From: Panorpa germanica
Taxonomy: Eukaryota; Arthropoda; Insecta; Mecoptera; Panorpidae
Direction of reading: 5' to 3'
DNA length: 64,000 nucleotides
NCBI GenBank assembly: GCA_963678705.1
Contig: OY783205.1
Location: 992,001 to 1,056,000, forward strand
The notes under the pieces were generated by a model, which made no database searches, had not been told where the DNA came from, and saw nothing but the letters and a program-made list of their open reading frames with translations. This document shows, in pieces, positions 11,130 through 22,901 of this stretch (its first letter is position 1; each line of letters opens with the position of its first letter). Position numbers and translations under genes: made by a program.

Positions 11130-14100
11130 TTACAGTTCTATATTTGGACTATTTTGGAAAGTAAGGACATCTTTAGGTGATCCCGGATATACAATATCAA
11201 TCTTTTTGAATGCTCCTTGTCCAACTATAATAAGATGGGTAACTCTCTCCAATGGAATACGGTAGTTGTAAGATGCGAAAAAATTTCCGTCAATGAAAAT
11301 CTGTAATAAATAGTAAGGTTTCAATTTTTTTTTTTTATTTATATTATTGTACAACATATTAAGTTAATTGTGTAAAAATTTGAAGTCGATTGGGGTAAAG
11401 CTCTCTGGTCTGGTTTCGTGTTACTTTGAAATTTTAATGCGTTTTTCTCACACTTAGCTTTTTCAGAGTCGGTGACCTCTCTAGCTCAAAATCTACTGGA
11501 CCGATTCTTTTGAAATTTTGCACACTGTTTCTTTACATAAATGCCGAGGTAACGCTGTCGAGCTTTTTTTAAATTTTTAATTTTAACGTATTTTAAAATG
11601 ACAAAGTTTCTGACTTTTATCATGAAAAATCGGTATTTTGACTTCTAAGTGTTGTAAAAATTGAAAAATCAATAAATGAAAATGAAAATCATCAACTAAT
11701 GAAATCATTTTGGTTTTTCGATTTCACATAATCCAGTGATGAGTTATGAGTGGCACCGCAATGTTACTTTTTTTTGTGACGTCTGCGGAGATTCGCTGTC
11801 AATGCTTCATTTCTTGACATTTATTTATGAATATTTCACAAAGTATTCTTCATATGTCTTTTTATCATGTAGTAAATACGAGTATATAAATAATTATATA
11901 TTAACTGTGTCGTCAAAAAACTTTATTAAAAATATGCTTCTTTTTTTTATCGTTTTGACCTAAATAAAAATATAAAATTAGGGCGTCCAGATTGTTGCCT
12001 AAATTTGTTCAAAACTTCGTCAATAAATTTAGTGTCGTCTTCTACCCTTTTCCTATGAACACTAAGTTTAGTGACGGTTATAGTGTGCGGGTTCTAAGAC
12101 ATAACATCTCGCCTTTAACCTCTTTATAATTCTAAAGAAGTATCATATCTGAAATACAAATTTCATAGATATCTTGACTTAATATCAGTACAATTATTGA
12201 AAAGCGAAATTTTACCTGGAAAGAATTATCCACACACAAAATGACAATTGTAAACCATTTTCTAATTGCAAATGGAAACCCTCCAGTAGTTTCTTCTGGT
12301 CCCCATCCGGTGGAACATGCACCTATGCAGACGTTGGTATCTTTCACCCAAGTATTGCGAACCACGTGATCTTCACCAACACGTGGAACCATGTGCAGCA
12401 GCATATTGGTTGTCAAATGCCGGTTCATTGGATCGAGACAAACTTTCTCATCCCCATCCACCAAATTTATATTCAACCTGAAATGAACCAAATTAATTTA
12501 CACATTTTGAGATCGAGGAAAGAGAACACGTGACTCGTGATGATAAAGTATTATGAACGATTTAGTTAGTAATCTGGAATATGCAAATTTGAGCAAATTT
12601 GTAGCATAAGGGTACAGGTCGTAAAATCTTTATCTCATGAGAAAGTGTACTAATGCGAAACAAATCTAATAAACTCTACTGCAAAAGTTGGATGTTACAA
12701 GAGTTGTAAGGGGTTCATTAGATTATGTAGGATTAGATAGGTGTTTCTTATAAAAATGTTTCCACAAAAGTCTAGGATTGCTTTTGTCTAAATTTCTCCG
12801 TTTGCCCTTTGTTCATCAACGTGCTAGTTATACTTCTTAAAAAGTAAACCGTTCAATGTTCTTAGACTATATTAACTCTTATCAATTATTCTAGCGGTAA
12901 CATAGTAAGATATCTGTCAATATGTCAAGTGTGCCAGCAACTTAGCATATTTTGTAAATATGTTTGAAATTTTTAAACGACCCTCTTAAGATATGCGTTG
13001 TCCAAATCAGTACGACACGAACATTCGCCTTCTAGAATTTGCTGAAAGAGGTTTGCTGGTAGTACACATTTACTCAAACTGTTTTATATGTTTATTGAAA
13101 AGGGGTGTAACTTTAGTATCAAAATTTAATTGAATTCATTAAGATTCGTCTCTGATATACAATATAATTTAAGAGAGATAATATATTATTCATTTAATTT
13201 TTTAAGCGTTAATTTCTGGTACCGATAATGTGAAGGCAAATGGTGAATTCCTTGTATTCTACCTTCCTAGCATTACGATTTTAAGGGCTTCTACCGAAAC
13301 ACTACCGATTTGAATATAACAAAGAGTCTTTGATGCTTCGTAGAGTTTTAAGTATTGCATTTATATTTATGCATAAGACATAAGTATCACTTCAACTTAT
13401 AAATTTAAATATATAAATGTTGGAACTGCACAGGGCTACAGGTTTGAATGAAGTATCAGCTAAGTCTGAAGGATCTGCTAAAATGGGCTTGTTTCCTCAT
13501 TTTTTAGTGGTCGATTTTTCAATTGTTGATTGAAATTGATGTTTATAAATGTGTATTGGTGTGTCTATTTTATTAAATATCTAAATATTGACGAAGATAT
13601 AGCAATTAAAAGTTTGAATTGTAGTTTTAGCGCTAGAAATGGTTGGCCATATTTCTATGACGTGAAATGCATTTTAACGTCAGTTATTTGTTGAGTAGGT
13701 CAGTGCTGTGGTAATGCTCTGTAGCTGTTGGTATTCAAATAATCAAGTTAAGTCAAAGAATAGTTTTTATTTTATTTAACCCCTGTTAAGGCAGACATAA
13801 TATTGAAATTTGATTGTTCCTTGAAATAACTGAAAATAATATTTAATATTTTGATATATATATATATAGCAGAGATTTATTATCTGTAAGGTTGGTAACC
13901 TTACACAAGGATTGTGATGTCACATGCACTTGGAATGTGTACAACGTTGAATCCCTTTAATAATTAAAGAGACAAAATGAATTTTTAATTGTTAATATCT
14001 CTTAACATATAAGGAGTTATTAAAAAAGAATTGAACATTTGAGGTTCTAGTAACCCACTTTATCAATATATAGTACACCTTTATAGAAATTAGGACATAG

Positions 14101-14760
14101 GGCACAAGCCCATTTAAAAATGTTTATTTTACCAAGTTTCACGAACAGCATCTCCAGTTATTTGGCCGTGCAGAATAATTCTCTTGTACCCATTCGCAGT
14201 CATTGTGAGAGGTTCCTCCAGTTGCATACAAATAGGTGTTTTGTATATGAGATTACCCTAGTGAAATAAGAAATGACTATTTGAAATATGCTACATGAAA
14301 TATGCAATCTATAACCAAAAAAATATGAATAAAACATGGAATAAAATGATAAAAATGTGGATTAGGAATAGGAAATGGAGATGTAGGACAAAATGGGTAA
14401 CTTGGAGGAAGAAGCGATTGAATAAATGAATAGAGGAACGTGGAGAATACTAAAAGCAAAGAAAGGGGGACACGTGGAAGGTGAATGCGTATATGAGGAA
14501 GAGAAGAAAGCATGAATGATTATGTAGTTTTGCAGAATAAAGAGAAACGCTGGAGTGGATGAAACCATCATTGTTCTAGATGAAATATTAATTCTTTGCT
14601 TGATTACAATATTATATAAATGTAAGATAACATCAATGTTTTGTATGTAATAGGTAACTATTAGGTAAATATAAAATAAACAAAAGTACATTAAGTAAGT
14701 AGTAAAATGCCTCACCAAAGTTAGGGTCACCAAAGACAAAAACACGATTAGCTTCTCCAT
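11130..14760 (-). CDS. Secreted-type galectin gene 1 (subfamily A)
   Basis: The exons, in gene order, are 14760-14716, 14257-14133, 12477-12216 and 11300-11130. Phases agree (0, 2, 0) and give 200 aa. Exon 1 is a signal peptide, MEKLIVFLSLVTLTL. Exon 2 (to residue 57) gives the first strands, with PICMQLEEPL and GYKRIILHGQ. Exon 3 (58-144) is the galectin core: LLHMVPRV, VVRNTW and GWGPEETTGGFPF, then FTIVILC. Exon 4 has IDGNFFASYNYRIPLERV and a longer tail than its paralogues. Galectins bind beta-galactosides. Here the sugar-site H, R, N, W and E are kept, but the usual HxN asparagine is V and the arginine of WGxExR is T. A conserved C-x3-C pair precedes the Trp. Introns 2 and 3 carry repeats. 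The signal peptide predicts secretion; the ligand is unknown. Confidence 0.82.
11331..11961. repeat. ~630-bp dispersed direct repeat, copy 1
   Basis: This stretch in intron 3 of galectin gene 1 matches 15643-16286 over nearly its whole length in the same orientation. Shared strings include CAAAATCTACTG, CGATTCTTTTGAAATTTT and GGTAACGCTGTCGAG. No coding capacity is conserved. It is probably a non-autonomous element, or debris moved with the gene duplications. Confidence 0.6.
13484..14112. mobile_element. TIR element (MITE-like), ~630 bp
   Basis: It begins TGGGCTTGT and ends ACAAGCCCA, a 9-bp perfect inverted terminal repeat set in further similar sequence (AATGGGCTTGT / ACAAGCCCATT). The subterminal part contains TTTTTTAGTGGTCG. 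It lies in intron 2 of galectin gene 1. Internal pieces recur in reverse at 36405-36850 and 52508-52795, which supports mobility. There is no transposase frame, so it is non-autonomous. The target-site duplication is uncertain. Confidence 0.55.
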
Positions 14761-14985
14761 GTTGGTTCGAGCACTGTGATACCTACGAGGACACTGAATG
14801 GTTTACTTCTGCTACAATGCTATTTCAAATTATTTCATTGTTTACAATAGTCTTTCACTGTTAACAGCAGCATTGTGTCAGCCTCAGCACTACTTTGTTA
14901 TTGTTCTAATCAGCTAGCATCTGTTGAAATGCAGAATTTAATTTATTCAGAAATTATACAAAATAATAAAAACAGTTTGTACAGT
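14761..14985 (-). promoter_or_regulatory. Conserved upstream block of galectin gene 1
   Basis: About 220 bp next to the ATG is nearly identical to the regions before the other three galectin genes. On the gene strand it holds CATTCAGTGTCC ~43 nt before the ATG, which fits an arthropod initiator (TCAGT). It also has TTGTAAACAATG, a forkhead-type TGTTTAC core. No TATA box was seen at the expected distance. Confidence 0.5.
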
Positions 14986-15202
14986 AATTTATTTATCAGA
15001 AACATTTTGAAGGAAATGTTACGTACATACAGGGACGGCTCGAAAGAAATTCAGAGATCGAGGCGCAGCATGGTGATTTGGCGCCCCTATTATAGATTAG
15101 AATAGCCTACTGTGAAATTAAATTACAGTAGGCGCCCCGTTTTAAAGTGTAGTGCCCGATGCGACCGCATAAAATATATAAAATATGTAAAATAAATAAA
15201 AT

Positions 15203-15642
15203 ATGTTGAATGGGCGTGTGAACTCATTATTTAGTGGTCGATTTTTTAACTTTAATTGGCGTGTAGGTTATTGTGTGTATATTGGCGTCTCTATTTATAT
15301 AAAAATCCAAGAGTTAACGAAAATATAGCTATTTAAAATTTGTATTTTAGTTTTGCGAGCTGTGTGACTCTTTAATCATTTAAGAGATCCAAAGTTCTAA
15401 AAAATAAATCTGCTCGTGTCGTCACATCCGATGATTTGCAATCTCTTTTATACACTAGACGCATGCATGCGAGTGCTGTGTGATATATCATTTAGTAGTA
15501 AGAGCTGGGTGCTGTATCCCATCAAGTTTTATATTATGCTTTCTGTGAAAAAAGAGAAATAATCTCCTTGACCTATTACCTATTTCTTCTGTGACGTCAT
15601 ACGCAGAGCTAAAATAAGTGACAACACTAATACACAAGTGTG
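15203..15642. repeat. Partial TIR-family copy plus CRE-like repeat
   Basis: It starts ATGGGCGTGTGAACTCAT and continues TTTAGTGGTCGATTTTT, as in the element at 13484. It passes into a second repeat ending GTGACGTCATACGCAGAG near 15590-15608, which recurs near 30950 and, reversed, near 41715. No gene is seen. Confidence 0.45.
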
Positions 15643-16286
15643 GTTTTTTATTTATTACTATTATTGCAGAACATATTAAGTTTGTTGTGTGCAAATTTGA
15701 AGTCGATTGGAGTAAAATTATCAGAGATATAAAGTTTTACATCTTCACGTATGGTTTGGATTCGTCTTTCTTTAAAATTTTAACGCGTTTTCCTCACACA
15801 TAACTTTTGGTGTCGGAGTCGATGCCCTCTATCTCAAAATCTACTGCATCGATTCTTTTGAAATTTTCCACACTCTTTCTTTACATAAATGCTGAGGTAA
15901 CGCTGTCGAGTTTTTTTTTTTTTTAATTTTAATATATTCTAAAATAACAAAGTTTTTGTTTCTTTTCATGAAAAATCTTTATTTTGACTTCTAAGTGCTG
16001 TAAAAAATTAAAACATCAATAAAGAGAAAAAACTTATCAACTAATGAAATCATTTTGGTTTTTTGAATTCAAATAATCCAGTAATGAGTTATGAGTGACA
16101 CTCCAATGTTACTTTTTTTTTGTGACGACTGCTGTTGATATATCGCTTGATATTTATTTATGAAAATTTCACAAAGTATTCTTCAAATGTTATTTTATAA
16201 TATAGTAATTATAGTAATAATTATATATTAAATGTGTCGTCAAAAAACATTATCGAAAATACGCTTTATTTTATCGATTTGACCAT
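15643..16286. repeat. ~640-bp dispersed direct repeat, copy 2
   Basis: This is the counterpart of 11331-11961. It lies between galectin genes 1 and 2 and ends in a C-run near 16288. It differs from copy 1 by scattered substitutions and small indels, so the duplication is not recent. Confidence 0.6.
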
Positions 16287-16528
16287 ACCCCCCCCCCTTA
16301 ATAACTATCTATAAAACTATATATTTGAATAAAAAACAGGTTGCAGTAATCAGGCAGCCGGATGTTAGACTATAACATTAAAAATACAAGCAAATATAAT
16401 TCCGAAAAATGTATTCAATAATAAAATAAAAGCAGCAAATAAATTAATATAACAAAATAAAGTAAATGATAATGATATATAAGAATTAAAATTTCAACAA
16501 AACAGGGCCACATATAACTCGCTGTTCA

Positions 16529-18946
16529 TCACAGTTCGGCCTTCCATCCTGCAGTTAGAACACCAATCTTCCTGAATTCTCCCGGTCCCATGATTTGAAG
16601 ATAAGTAACTCTTTCCAATGGGATGCGGTAATTGTAAGTTGCGAAAAAGTCTCCGTTTATGTATATCTGTAACAGATGAAACCAGGTGAAACCAGGTTAG
16701 CTGATTCGGACAAATAATATGTGTTATATAAAAACAAAACTCTGCGTAGCACATGTTGATGGAACAATTTTGAAGCTCTCCGGGAAAACTTTATGTTAGT
16801 CCACTACTAATAATTACCCCACGTAATTAAAACATGTGAAATTGTGTACAACGTGGAATTAAATTACTAATGTGTACACATTGTTGCACATATCTATTCC
16901 ACAAATTGACCCGTTCATTTCTATTTGTTTATTTTCCTTTTTCAAATTTCAAATTTGTTTGTGATGTAAGTGATTTACTAAAGACGGTATTTTACCTTAA
17001 ACGATGAAGTTTCACACAAAATAATGATTTCGAACCATTCCCTTATTTTAAATGGAGATCCTCCACTAGTTTCCTCTGGTCCCCATCCCTGGTTACATTT
17101 GCTGATGCAGACGTTGGTGTCCTTCACGACCCACGTGTTGCGAGCTACGTGAGGAGGTTTAGTAAAACGTGGAAAAATGTGCAGCGGAATATTGGCAGTC
17201 GTTGGATCACGGCAACCGCCCTCTCCTCCATCCATCAAATTTATCTTTAACCTGTAATTACCCAAATATTAACTTAGGAATTAGATGTTTTGGGTCACGC
17301 CGTTATACGTGGTCATTCATTAGTTATGTCGTAGTTAAAGGGGAGAGGGATTGGCTTTTAAGTGTGATAAGATCGCGACAAGGAGAAGGAAAGTCATAAG
17401 CTTACAGCTAATCTTATATTCGACTTAAAAAGAGAAACAAGCTCAAAAATCAAAGTAAGATTTGCAAAAGAAAAATTCATCAAATGTATAAGGTTTGAAC
17501 AGAGCGGGTAGGGGTTTTAAGTCCATAAGGTGTGCAATGGGATTGGAAGTGTTAAATTAACATGAAATTTGTCTAGAAAGTAACACAAAGTCAGAGTGTA
17601 GGGTCTTGTAAAGGAAAGGACTAGAACTGGAAGGTAAGGAAATGAGATCGCTAAGTTTAGACTAACGAACAAAGAAAGAGGAAGTAGGTAATAAGGAAAA
17701 GAGGTCGAGAAAACATGCGGATGTGCGGAGGAGGATAAATTGCAGCACATTAAGTGCAGGTGTCGGGAGAAGGGTAATAGTAGATTAAGCATAGGGGAGA
17801 TATTGCAAGGAAAAATGAAGGAAGAGAATGGATGGCGGTAGTAAGTAGAAAGAGATGGGATAAGGAGAACAAACAAGAGAGAGGTAGATTTTAATTATTT
17901 AAATTAGGTTAAGCTTAGTTTAAAACAGATTAAATGCAATGTTAAAGAGGTTGTAAACCGGAAAGGCAAAAAGTAATATTAATTTTTTTTATCTTTTTTG
18001 TCACCGATGACTTCAGCAATCAGGAAATAAGAAACAGGCTTATGACAGCATGCAAGTGTCAAATAAATCTTTAATTGTAAATACTTTTCACTTTACCCAA
18101 CTTTTGTAGCTTCTTCTAACATTTGGCCGTGTATTATAATTCTCTTGTATCCAGTCGCAGTCTTTGTTAGGGGTTCCTCCAGTTTCATACAGATAGGGGT
18201 TTTGTATATAATACTACCCTAATTAAAAAATAAATAATTACTATATTTCCGTTAATGTTAGGAACTACCACCAAGATTTGCTTCGATGGCTGCTCTAGGC
18301 AATTTTGCAACCAGACCCTTCTGCACAAAGCACTGCTATGTAATATTTTACTTAAATTAAACCTGAGGTCTAAATAAAGATACTTTACAACACTTTTAAA
18401 TCTTGAAAACGTTTTCCTAAAGTTTCTTCTAATTCTTGAAAAGATCATCCGTTATATTTTTATTAATTAGAGAAAATATAAGTTTATTTTTCAAACAGCG
18501 ATAGAATAGGTTACTAAACAACATTGATATTGGGTAACATTTTAACTTAAATGGTAATTTTTTTTATGTTAAGTAAAACGACAAATTCATCCGCCTGACG
18601 CGATCACAGCGTGGAAGGTTTGCCTTTAAGCAACGTGATTCTACCAAATAAACAACACATTCTTTCACGTAACTTTACCCATTTGCTAAGAGAATAGTAT
18701 TTAACAGCAATACGTTGTAAATTGTGAATCTAGATGAAAGTTATAAAATGTTCAATAAAGACAATAGGCAGAATCTAAATTTCAGAATCCTTGCGATTAG
18801 ATAAATATTTTGAATACCATTAATTAGATTCAAATTGTCCATCTATCAGGTAAGTATGAAAGAAACAAAAGCTGAATTTATTAAGAAAAATAATGTCTCA
18901 CCAAAGTTAGGGTCACCAAAGACAAAAACACGATTAGTTTCTCCAT
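16529..18946 (-). CDS. Secreted-type galectin gene 2 (subfamily B)
   Basis: The exons are 18946-18902, 18218-18097, 17251-16996 and 16666-16529; splice phases agree and give 186 aa. Exon 1 encodes the same signal peptide, MEKLIVFLSLVTLTL. Exon 2 gives PICMKLEEPL and GYKRIIIHGQ. Exon 3 gives PLHIFPRF, NTWVVKDTNVCISKC, GWGPEETSGG and FEIIILC. Exon 4 gives YINGDFFATYNYRIPLERV and ends in KAEL. His, Arg, Asn, Trp and Glu of the galectin sugar site are present; the HxN asparagine is F and the WGxExR arginine is T. It is closest to gene 3 (both have EEA.. at the exon 2 end and LQIMGP in exon 4). Its 3' flank resembles those of genes 3 and 4. Secretion is predicted; the ligand is unknown. Confidence 0.82.
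17520..17865 (+). mobile_element. Possible LINE ORF2 C-terminal relic
   Basis: In intron 2 of galectin gene 2, the plus-strand frame near 17710-17835 reads TCGCAEEDKLQHIKCRC. This resembles the C-terminal Cys-His cluster of LINE ORF2 proteins (C-x-C-x(5-8)-H-x(3)-C). The stretch is G+A-rich, unlike its surroundings, and no reverse transcriptase remains. The clade cannot be told. Confidence 0.35.
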
Positions 18947-19330
18947 GTTGGTTCGAGCACTGTGATACCTACAAGGACACTGAATGGTTTACTTCTGGTA
19001 CAATGCTATTTCAAATTATTTCATTGTTTACAATAGTCGTTCACTGTTAACAGCAGCATTGTGTCAGCCTCAGCAGTACTTTGTTATTGTTTTAATCAAC
19101 TAGCATCTGTTGAAATGCAGAATTTAATTTTTTAAGAAACTATTTGAAATAATAAAATAACATATAATTCATTTATCAGAAACATTTTGATTTAAATGTT
19201 GCGTACATACATCGAACGGCTCGAAAGAAATTCATAGAGCGAGACGCAACATTTTGATTTGGCACACCCATATTACTGTGAACTTAAATTACAGTAGGCG
19301 CCCCTTTTTTACAGTTGGGCACCCGATGTG
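18947..19330 (-). promoter_or_regulatory. Conserved upstream block of galectin gene 2
   Basis: The first ~200 bp matches the other galectin upstream blocks (CATTCAGTGTCC, TTGTAAACAATG). A further ~180 bp, including TTACAGTAGGCGCCCC, is shared only with gene 1 (15000-15160), so genes 1 and 2 share a longer duplicated 5' flank. The outer part looks like repeat sequence rather than promoter. Confidence 0.45.
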
Positions 19331-19662
19331 CCACATAATTCGCATGTCCCTCTGACCGGCCCTGCATATATGCTATACTGTTTTAGGGATATCAATACAA
19401 AATAAAAAATGTTGAATTCTAAATAAAATATTACAAATCCCCAAAATTGATCATTTCTTGCTTTCAAAGGCTGGAGTTAATTTATTAATTAAGGGTACAT
19501 TAAGCTGTAACACTAGATTCTAAGAGAATTATTTTTGCTAGGATGCGATTTAATTTACTAAATGCCATAAATACAATTTACCACAATGTTACTTACGTAC
19601 TGACTTGTACGTTTAAATAAATGTAAAGCAACTGGTATTAAAAATATAAGATTCAACCGCTT

Positions 19663-20421
19663 TTAAGGAGGTACAGGACGTACCGTCAATGCAAAAAGTT
19701 TATCTCTCGGTAATACGAAATGCAAAATACGAAGTACATGAGGGACGAGCAAATATTGGGACTGTATCTTTGAAAATGAATTTTTCAATTCCCTATTAAA
19801 CTGCTTTTTGCTTGTTAAAATGATTTTTTATGCATATAATAGTTTAATAAATTAAAAATTACCAATTAATATCAAATTTATATTAATTCAATTTAAATAC
19901 AAATCAAATATTTTGTAAAAGGAATAATAAATTTTGCAGCGTTGCAAATTTACGTGTGTTGACGCATGCGTGATTTGGTTCTTTCACCAATAAATTGTTA
20001 TATTTTATATAACAATTTATTCCGATTTTGAATTTTCCGCTCAAATTGGCATTTGCAACGTTGCCGGCTTATAACCTACATTTACTGTTTCTTAAAGGTT
20101 TTATTTAAATATTTTCGTATATAGGTATCATTTTAATAATTTTCTTTTTGCAATAGTTACAGAAAACATTATTTTATATACACCTAGTTTTTGAAAGCTG
20201 TGTCACCATTTTTTTATAGTTAAAAGTTATATTATGTGGTGAAATTGAGCTAACAATTATGATTTGTATGGAAAATGACTATTTTTAATCATGTATAAAA
20301 AGAAAACTATGAACCGTAGGTGTCTAAAATTTTGAGACAGCATGTATTTTAACTATTTGTATCGACCCTCCAAATTTCACAATGCTTTCATCATTTACGT
20401 TAACGTCCTGTACCTCCTTAA
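19663..20421. mobile_element. TTAA-flanked MITE, complete copy (751 bp)
   Basis: The element starts GGAGGTACAGGACGT at 19667 and ends with its exact reverse complement at 20417, a 15-bp perfect TIR. It is flanked on both sides by TTAA, the target used by piggyBac-type elements, although the termini do not begin with the usual CC. There is no transposase frame. Two diverged relatives lie at 28387-29040 and 29370-30015. Assignment to piggyBac is inference. Confidence 0.7.
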
Positions 20422-21049
20422 CTGATTACAAACAGATGCACTGTTACCGTCCTTGAAAGTATGCCATATGGTATTTTATTCTACAAATGAATAATATTTC
20501 TAGAACCAATGGCACTTTTAACGTGATTTTAAATACTTTCTAGAAGCAGGATCTTCTAACTTTAAAGATTTTTATTTAATTTATAAAATTGTTATTTAAA
20601 ATGCAAAATTTATAAATGTTTATCTGCTGACATTGTTTAGGTAAGGAATCCTAAGACTGACCCTTTTATTACTTTAGAAAATATTTTTAGAACAGCACTT
20701 GCTGGGAAAGCTACTGTACTGTAGAAGTTCCAATTTTAGGAAAGGATCAAAGAACCAAATCAGAAACCGAATGTCTTGTGTTTGTGGGGATGAAGGCACG
20801 AGGGATGACTAATTATGTTATCCTAGAACGCAAAAAGTATAAAGTCTCAAATAGATACATTACTCAATAATCTTTGTAAATACACTGATTTCATAGTTTA
20901 CAATGGACCAACCAACTGAAATATAAGTTAAACGAAGTTAAAATTGTAGTAAATTTCATTGATGTGCAATGTTTGTTTTTGTTTTGTTGTTTTAATGTAT
21001 ACTGCAAGATGCGACGCGGGAACTTCCTTATTTGAAACTCACGCTACAT
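20422..21049. other. Spacer left of the LINE
   Basis: No gene, RNA or clear repeat is recognised in this stretch between the TTAA element and the LINE target site. Confidence 0.4.
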
Positions 21050-21061
21050 ACAACATTCATT
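21050..21061. repeat. LINE target-site duplication, left
   Basis: The 12-bp ACAACATTCATT here is repeated exactly at 26821-26832, just after the poly(A) tail, and defines the insertion. Confidence 0.85.
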
Positions 21062-21267
21062 GGACAGTTTATATCGAGTCTTCTTGGTGAGCGCACGTAT
21101 TTACAATAAACAAAACAATAAAATAAATAGTTATCTTTTTTTTTTGCAAATTATAATATTTTTTTTCGTGATTTATTTTTTTTTAAATTATAATTTATAT
21201 TATTATTAAGTGTTATTAATTAGAAGTGAAGTAACTTCTATTTAATTATCACTGGTTAATTAACAAT

Positions 21268-22695
21268 ATGGATATGGAGGTTGAACCTCCCGATAAAAAT
21301 CCGATCAATAAAAACAACTCTGTGACTAACAAATCAATTCCTACAGATAAAACATCCAGTGATATAACAGAAAACTTAAATAACAATAGTGACAATGTTA
21401 AAAAAATATTTAATAATTTATACAACACAGAAACAAAATATGACTCGTATAAAGTAATGATAGTTAAAAATAATAGTGATGGAAATACATTTTTTAGTTC
21501 TCTTAAATTAGCAGAAATAATATGTAAAATTAGCAATAAATCTAATATAATAGAAATTAAAAAAGTGGGAAGAAATAGAGTAATCGTTCAATGTGCTAAT
21601 GCAGTACTAGCTAACGAAATTACCAAATCAACATTGCTGAAAAACAATGGGTATGAAGCGTTTATCCCATTTTACTGGTGCACAAAAGTTGCTATTATAA
21701 AAGGTGTTGATATTGAATATTCGGAAGATACAATTTTAAATAATATAGAGTGTCCACCTTTTAAAGTAACGAGAGTGCAAAGGTTAAATCGAAAACTAAG
21801 AGTTGACGGAGCTATTAAATATGAACCCAGTACAACAGTGAAATTATTCTTTGAAGGACTTGCTATTCCTGCTTATGTTTACATGTGGAGAGTGAGACGA
21901 GCATGTGAACCATTTGTACAACAGACGATACAATGTTATAATTGTTTTAAATTTGGACATGCAGCCACAAAATGTAGAGCAAAAGTAGCAAAATGTAAAT
22001 TCTGCGGAAGTGAAGATCATCTACGTACTGCATGCACATCTCCTAATCCGACATGCATAAATTGTAAACTTAACCACGAGGCTACAGACAATGAATGTCC
22101 TGAAAAAAAAAGACAAATCAAGATAAAAGATCTCATGGCCCAACACAATCTCAGTTTTTATGAAGCAAAATTAGAATTAACAGAAAAAAATACAGACTAT
22201 TTATACTCAGTAAGAACTCAAAACTCTTTTGAAGCTCTAAACTACAATGAGACTTTTCCCAATATCACTAATAAATACAATAGTATCAACATAATTCCAA
22301 CATACAAACCAAACCCTTTAACCAGAAGAACTAATACCAGAGTGAATAAATCAAATACAGGTAACTCGTTACAAAGATCTTACAGTCAACCACAACCTAC
22401 GACATCCACTAAAGAACCAATTCCAAAAAGAAGAAGAGAAGAAATGAAACCTAACAATGAAGAAAGCGACACATACCTTAAGATAACTAATCAAGGAAAA
22501 AACAGAAAGCAAATCAACCAAGAGACACCTGATATTACAATGGAAAACAATGATAATGATACCTGCTATACATCAATATATAATAAAAATAATGATGACA
22601 AAATTAAAAATACAAACAAAGATCCAAATATTACATCCCAATCCCTTAGAAGCTACAAGAAACAAATATCTAGTGTACAATGGCCAAACTCGTAA
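21268..22695 (+). CDS. LINE ORF1, nucleic-acid-binding protein (475 aa)
   Basis: The N-terminal third is polar and Asn/Lys-rich. The middle part (about 130-215) resembles the RNA-binding-like fold before the knuckles in insect LINE ORF1 proteins. Three zinc knuckles follow near residues 222-275: CYNCFKFGHAATKC, CKFCGSEDHLRTAC and CINCKLNHEATDNEC. The C-terminal ~190 residues are low-complexity and basic. In this family ORF1 coats the element RNA and acts as a chaperone in ribonucleoprotein particles. It is complete, and is separated from ORF2 by ~200 bp of non-coding sequence. Confidence 0.9.
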   Translation: MDMEVEPPDKNPINKNNSVTNKSIPTDKTSSDITENLNNNSDNVKKIFNNLYNTETKYDSYKVMIVKNNSDGNTFFSSLKLAEIICKISNKSNIIEIKKVGRNRVIVQCANAVLANEITKSTLLKNNGYEAFIPFYWCTKVAIIKGVDIEYSEDTILNNIECPPFKVTRVQRLNRKLRVDGAIKYEPSTTVKLFFEGLAIPAYVYMWRVRRACEPFVQQTIQCYNCFKFGHAATKCRAKVAKCKFCGSEDHLRTACTSPNPTCINCKLNHEATDNECPEKKRQIKIKDLMAQHNLSFYEAKLELTEKNTDYLYSVRTQNSFEALNYNETFPNITNKYNSINIIPTYKPNPLTRRTNTRVNKSNTGNSLQRSYSQPQPTTSTKEPIPKRRREEMKPNNEESDTYLKITNQGKNRKQINQETPDITMENNDNDTCYTSIYNKNNDDKIKNTNKDPNITSQSLRSYKKQISSVQWPNS

Positions 22696-22901
22696 GAAAA
22701 CATCGATATATAAATTAAGTTTATTTTTAAAAAAATCTATTCACATCACTAAACCTAATCGTTTAATAAATTTACTAAAATATTAAATCAACAATAATTA
22801 TATAAACGGAGAGAAAATAAAATAAAATAAAATATATAAATAAATCTAACAACAAGACCAAGGACAGATATAAAAATCAATAATTAATTAAAACAGTTAA
22901 A

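Noticed and set aside
14277-14715. Minus-strand frames of 78 and 132 codons next to galectin exon 1
   Set aside because: They run through an intron after a good GTGAGG donor; only the first 15 codons of the longer one are coding.
16494-16754. 86-codon minus frame over galectin gene 2 last exon
   Set aside because: It is out of phase with the galectin frame, which matches three paralogues.
17517-17876. 119-codon minus frame
   Set aside because: It is low-complexity, the complement of a G+A-rich tract; the plus strand looks more like a LINE C-terminal relic.
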